Assembly: GCA_964468815.1 (NCBI GenBank)
Contig: CAYXWN010000004.1
Span: 4,626-68,625, forward strand
Direction of reading: 5' to 3'
From: UMGS621 sp964468815
Lineage (GTDB): Bacteria; Bacillota; Clostridia; Christensenellales; Borkfalkiaceae
DNA: 64,000 bases
Part shown: positions 61,105 through 64,000 of the stretch, piece by piece
Layout: each line of letters opens with the position of its first letter
Position numbering within the stretch: position 1 is the first letter of the stretch
The notes under the pieces: model-generated
Databases searched by the model: none
Seen by the model: only the letters and a program-made list of their open reading frames with translations
What the model was told of the DNA's origin: nothing
Translations under genes and position numbers: made by a program

Positions 61105-62417
61105 ATCTCTCTCTGGAACGATTTTATCGGCAATTTCGGGAAAAAGAACGCAAGATATCCGTATTGATTGCCGATCTGCAATCGGGCGCGATTCCCCTTT
61201 ATATTGCCACGCCGCAATCGGAAGGCGGAGAAGGCGCGATCGCGCAGATCCGTTCGACGCTCGGAAACATCGCGAATATTCTCCGCGATCCGTACATTAT
61301 CTTAAAGACGGAAACAACTGTCGTGCGTGCCGAACGCGCAAGCGAACTTTCCCCTAGAGGAATCCAAGAAACCGTACAGGACGGGCGCGTTTGGAAGAAA
61401 AAAAACAACGACGTTCTTCCCGAATACGTCTATGCGGTTGAACGGGAGGACGATTACAACACGTACGAAAACCGCATGGTGAAATCGTTAATTGATAAAA
61501 CCGTCCGCTTTTTAAGCGTGCCGATGAAGAACGCAAAAGACGGAATCCCCTCTCTCTACGAGGCGTATTTTCAGATTTCCAACCTCAATAAACTGGATTG
61601 GATGAAAATTATGGAAAAGGACATTTTCCATCAAAGCCCCGAACGGGCGTTCGATCAATACTCTGAATTATATCGCTTAAAAGCGCGTCTGAACGTATTC
61701 CGTAACAGCCCGTTTTATAAAACGATGTCTCAATTTCCGCCGGTCAACGGATCGTTGGAAATGACCAACCTTTTAACCCATCACGAGGACTATCGCCGCT
61801 GCGCCAAACTTTGGACGTATTTGGACGAAGCAAATTCGGGAATTTTCACGCTGAACGAAAAGCAACGCGCGAACGCCTATTCCCTATTTATCTTTTCCGG
61901 ATTGTTAAAGGCTTATATTAACGCAGGCTTTACGCTCGTTCGGGACGGAACGATTCGCTTCGTGCAAGGCTTCTATCTCATTCCGCCGACGGTGGTGCAA
62001 AACGAATTGTTCACGGTGGAGTTACGCGCGGAAGACGAGGAAATTACCCTTACCGTCCGCCCGAAAACGGTCAATCAAGAAAAAATTTCTAAAATCAAGT
62101 TAGTGACCGACTACGACCTCGTACCCGAACGCGGCGTTCAATTTTACGTAAGCCTTTGCCCTACTCCGTACAGCGACAACGCGGCTTGTGTGATTCCGAA
62201 CAACCTCAATTCCCTTAAAGACTTGGAAGCGATCGCAAACTGCACGGTTTTAACCTTTCCCGCCGATCGGGAAATTTACCGTCGCTATTGCTTGGTATGC
62301 GGCTGTAACGATCTCGTCGAAAAGGAAGACGAACTCGTATGTAACGATTGTGAGGCGAAATACACCTATCTGACGCCCGAAACCATTTGGCTTCACCACT
62401 TTCACATTCTGCAATAA
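61101..62417 (+). CDS. DUF2357-like partner with C-terminal zinc ribbon
   Basis: The 438-residue soluble protein contains EREDDYNTYENRMVKSLIDK (residues about 113-132), the DUF2357 signature seen in proteins next to McrB-like ATPases. A long helical middle and a beta-rich segment follow, then a zinc ribbon with Cys397-x2-Cys400 and Cys414-x2-Cys417. No PD-(D/E)xK nuclease motif is evident, unlike many McrC or DUF2357 nucleases. Its start overlaps the ATPase stop by 4 bp, so the two are made together. It probably regulates, or is recruited by, the ATPase. Its function is not established. Confidence 0.78.
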   Translation: MNLSLERFYRQFREKERKISVLIADLQSGAIPLYIATPQSEGGEGAIAQIRSTLGNIANILRDPYIILKTETTVVRAERASELSPRGIQETVQDGRVWKKKNNDVLPEYVYAVEREDDYNTYENRMVKSLIDKTVRFLSVPMKNAKDGIPSLYEAYFQISNLNKLDWMKIMEKDIFHQSPERAFDQYSELYRLKARLNVFRNSPFYKTMSQFPPVNGSLEMTNLLTHHEDYRRCAKLWTYLDEANSGIFTLNEKQRANAYSLFIFSGLLKAYINAGFTLVRDGTIRFVQGFYLIPPTVVQNELFTVELRAEDEEITLTVRPKTVNQEKISKIKLVTDYDLVPERGVQFYVSLCPTPYSDNAACVIPNNLNSLKDLEAIANCTVLTFPADREIYRRYCLVCGCNDLVEKEDELVCNDCEAKYTYLTPETIWLHHFHILQ

Positions 62418-62428
62418 ATAACGATTAT

Positions 62429-62488
62429 AAAAAAAGATAACGGCTCATTCGATTCGTTGCCCGAATCCCGATAACCGTTATCTTTTTT
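62429..62488. terminator. bidirectional terminator after the AAA+/DUF2357 pair
   Basis: AAAAAAGATAACGG (62430-62443) pairs with CCGTTATCTTTTTT (62475-62488), with an inner ATTCG-CCGAAT stem. T-runs on both strands serve the convergent operons. Confidence 0.93.
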
Positions 62489-62510
62489 ATTTTACGTTTG
62501 ATTTTTTCAA

Positions 62511-63614
62511 TTATGCCGCCCATGCCGAAGGCATTATGCGGTTGGCTTTGAACCATTCTGTTTCTTTTAAGATCGTATTGTTATTGGAACAATTGACCGT
62601 AACGCCGCTTTTTCCGCCCGTTACGACGATGTTCCCGTTCATCGAACCGTACGATTCGGTCGCCTCGTTATACAGCGTAGTGACGTAAACGCGCTCGGTA
62701 TACACCGATACGCGGTCGATCATCGCTTGCGTGGGGAAAACGTTTTCCGGCTTCGCGCGATATTCGTTATGTCCGGCACAACAGCAAACGCAGACGATCT
62801 TCGGCTTAATCACGGAAAGCAGACAATCGTTTGAAGAGGTTTTTGAACCGTGATGCCCCGCCTTGAAAAGTTCTACTTCGGGAAGATCGTTATACTCGAC
62901 AAGACGTTCCTCACCTTCCTCTTCCAAATCGCCCGTCAAAAGGTAATGATAACTCCCTTGACGGATCAAAACACAAACCGAATAGTTATTCTCGTCAGAC
63001 GACTTATTCTCGTAAAAATAATTGTAGAGAATCTCCATTTCGATTCCGTCCGAAAGCGTATAAATTCTCTTCGCGCCGTCCGTTTCCCGATAACATTGCA
63101 ACGCGTTATAATGCGTTGCTCCCTCCGCCACTTCGGCGTCGCGCGATTTGACGTAATTTTGATACGTTTCGCTCGTTTGATTGGTCAACGGAAAGTCGAT
63201 AATGGTTTCGCACTCATACATGGTAAAGAGGCTCGGATTGGTTTTATCCCCGGCAAACCCGGCGATATGATCCCGATCGCCGTGCGTAACGATGACGTAT
63301 TCCAACGTTCCGTCCGTACAAAATTGATTGACGTACGAAGAAATCGTTTTCGCACTGCTCGTGCGCGAGCCTGCGTCGATCAAAATATCCGTTTCGCCTG
63401 CCTTGATATAAATGCTGTCGCCCGTGTACTTATTGCCCAATTCCATAAAATGAATTTGCAACTCCCCGTTAACGATAACGACCTTTTCTCCTTTCCCTTG
63501 CGGAAAGAAATAATAGGCGACGGCGAGAAAACCGATCACGATGCCTAAAACCAAGGACGCGATACTCCATAACGCGGTTTTTCCGGCAGAATACGCTTGC
63601 TTTTTCTTAGCCAT
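62511..63614 (-). CDS. membrane-anchored ComEC-like metallo-beta-lactamase protein
   Basis: The 367-residue protein has one N-terminal membrane span (WSIASLVLGIVIGFLAVAYYF). The MBL fold follows: THGDRDHIAG (the HxHxDH-like metal motif, residues about 109-118), LLTGDLEEEGEERL and FKAGHHGSKTSS. This pattern matches the ComEC C-terminal MBL family. Such stand-alone proteins are thought to be secreted hydrolases, possibly nucleases or phosphodiesterases. The N-terminal anchor places it at the outer face. It overlaps the upstream Ig-like protein gene by 8 bp. Confidence 0.87.
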   Translation of the reverse strand: MAKKKQAYSAGKTALWSIASLVLGIVIGFLAVAYYFFPQGKGEKVVIVNGELQIHFMELGNKYTGDSIYIKAGETDILIDAGSRTSSAKTISSYVNQFCTDGTLEYVIVTHGDRDHIAGFAGDKTNPSLFTMYECETIIDFPLTNQTSETYQNYVKSRDAEVAEGATHYNALQCYRETDGAKRIYTLSDGIEMEILYNYFYENKSSDENNYSVCVLIRQGSYHYLLTGDLEEEGEERLVEYNDLPEVELFKAGHHGSKTSSNDCLLSVIKPKIVCVCCCAGHNEYRAKPENVFPTQAMIDRVSVYTERVYVTTLYNEATESYGSMNGNIVVTGGKSGVTVNCSNNNTILKETEWFKANRIMPSAWAA

Positions 63615-63987
63615 TTTCCACCTCCGTCACCGTAACGTAACGAACGAGTTGATAACCGCCGTACTTAAAATCGTCCTCGACGCGATACAAAATGTAATAT
63701 TCGCCCGGAGCGGTCAAATCCACCGCAGAATCGTCCACCACCACCCGATCGGAGATATCCCGACCGAAAGAAACGGCGGTAAAACCCTCTTCCGTATAAG
63801 ATTCACCCAACGTCAGCGTGACGTTCGTTTCGCCCTTTAACGCGAAAGAATCGCCCTTTGAAAGGGCGTACGCGGCAAATCCGCCGCCGCACAAACCTAA
63901 AATTAAAAATAACAGCGCAATCAACAGCGTGGCGGGATGCGTCTTTTTCACCGCCTTTTTCGCCTTGCGCACGTATTGGTTCGCCAT
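63607..63987 (-). CDS. small membrane protein with a DUF5011/Ig-like domain
   Basis: The 126-residue protein has one membrane span (LLIALLFLILGLCGGGFAAY) and then a single Ig-like domain: LTLGESYTEEGFTAVSFGRD, DLTAPGEYYILYRVEDDF, the DUF5011/bacterial Ig-like pattern. GGAG lies six bases before the ATG. It overlaps the MBL gene by 8 bp, so the two are probably co-expressed at the cell surface. Confidence 0.8.
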   Translation of the reverse strand: MANQYVRKAKKAVKKTHPATLLIALLFLILGLCGGGFAAYALSKGDSFALKGETNVTLTLGESYTEEGFTAVSFGRDISDRVVVDDSAVDLTAPGEYYILYRVEDDFKYGGYQLVRYVTVTEVENG

Positions 63988-64000
63988 AAAATCTCCTGTT

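Noticed and set aside
59425..62417. Classical McrBC restriction system
   Set aside because: The ATPase has four membrane spans and the partner has no visible PD-(D/E)xK motif, so only an McrBC-like label is supported.
1..64000. rRNA, tRNA, CRISPR array, transposon or prophage
   Set aside because: No cloverleaf, no spaced short repeats, and no integrase, transposase or phage structural genes were seen on either strand.

Overview
The window looks like the chromosome of a low-to-mid GC Gram-positive anaerobe of the Clostridia type. This is inferred from AGGAGG-like ribosome sites, sigma-A promoters with TGn-extended -10 boxes, a CIRCE-controlled groES-groEL operon, many lipoproteins, MalEFG-type importers without a local ATPase, and LacI/AraC control of glycan genes. 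An uncultured gut lineage fits best. No rRNA, tRNA, CRISPR array or insertion sequence was seen. The window opens inside a dCMP deaminase gene.

Layout. 1-2.5 kb: partial dCMP deaminase, then CIRCE-groES-groEL ending in a strong bidirectional terminator. 2.5-6 kb: a four-gene, tandemly duplicated ABC-2 export system (ATPase-permease twice). 6.1-7.4 kb: a CE2/SGNH-like esterase lipoprotein with its own promoter. 7.5-20.3 kb: a leftward glycan operon (GH37 trehalase-like enzyme, sugar-binding lipoprotein, two permeases, a 1007-residue Ig-like secreted protein, a DUF4838 lipoprotein and two further surface lipoproteins), read divergently from an AraC-type regulator. 21.5-22.8 kb: an ArsB/NhaD-like transporter. 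22.9-25.5 kb: a second importer cassette in which all three genes are broken (two single-base frameshifts, one truncation). 25.9-31.4 kb: a LacI regulator with two glycosidases. 31.7-47.2 kb: a second large glycan operon (binding protein, two permeases, two giant GH13 lipoproteins sharing a perfect 842-bp repeat, and three surface or membrane proteins of unknown role). A palindrome with the core CTACTCGnGTAG lies at the promoters of both the lacI operon and this operon, so the local LacI protein probably controls both.

47.5-53.5 kb holds housekeeping genes on the minus strand: a Na/Pi cotransporter with a PhoU-like tail, an MreB-family protein overlapping maf, a Ppx/GppA phosphatase with an HD-like domain, and two half-size TSUP (TauE/SafE) permeases. 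53.6-58 kb (plus strand): a 1026-residue lipoprotein with a second, C-terminal membrane anchor, then murG. 58-62.5 kb: a WYL-domain regulator, a divergent small gene, and a translationally coupled pair encoding a membrane-embedded McrB-like AAA+ ATPase and a DUF2357-like protein with a zinc ribbon. This is the best candidate here for an undescribed, possibly defensive, system. The window closes with a ComEC-like metallo-beta-lactamase protein and a small Ig-like membrane protein.

Working model: outer polymer is cut by surface GH13, CE2 and DUF4838-type lipoproteins, the products are captured by two MalE-like proteins, imported through MalFG pairs powered by an ATPase encoded elsewhere, and finished inside by GH37-like, GH63-like and GH106-like enzymes. 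The trehalase-like, GH63-like and GH106-like proteins have no signal peptides, so they are probably cytoplasmic.
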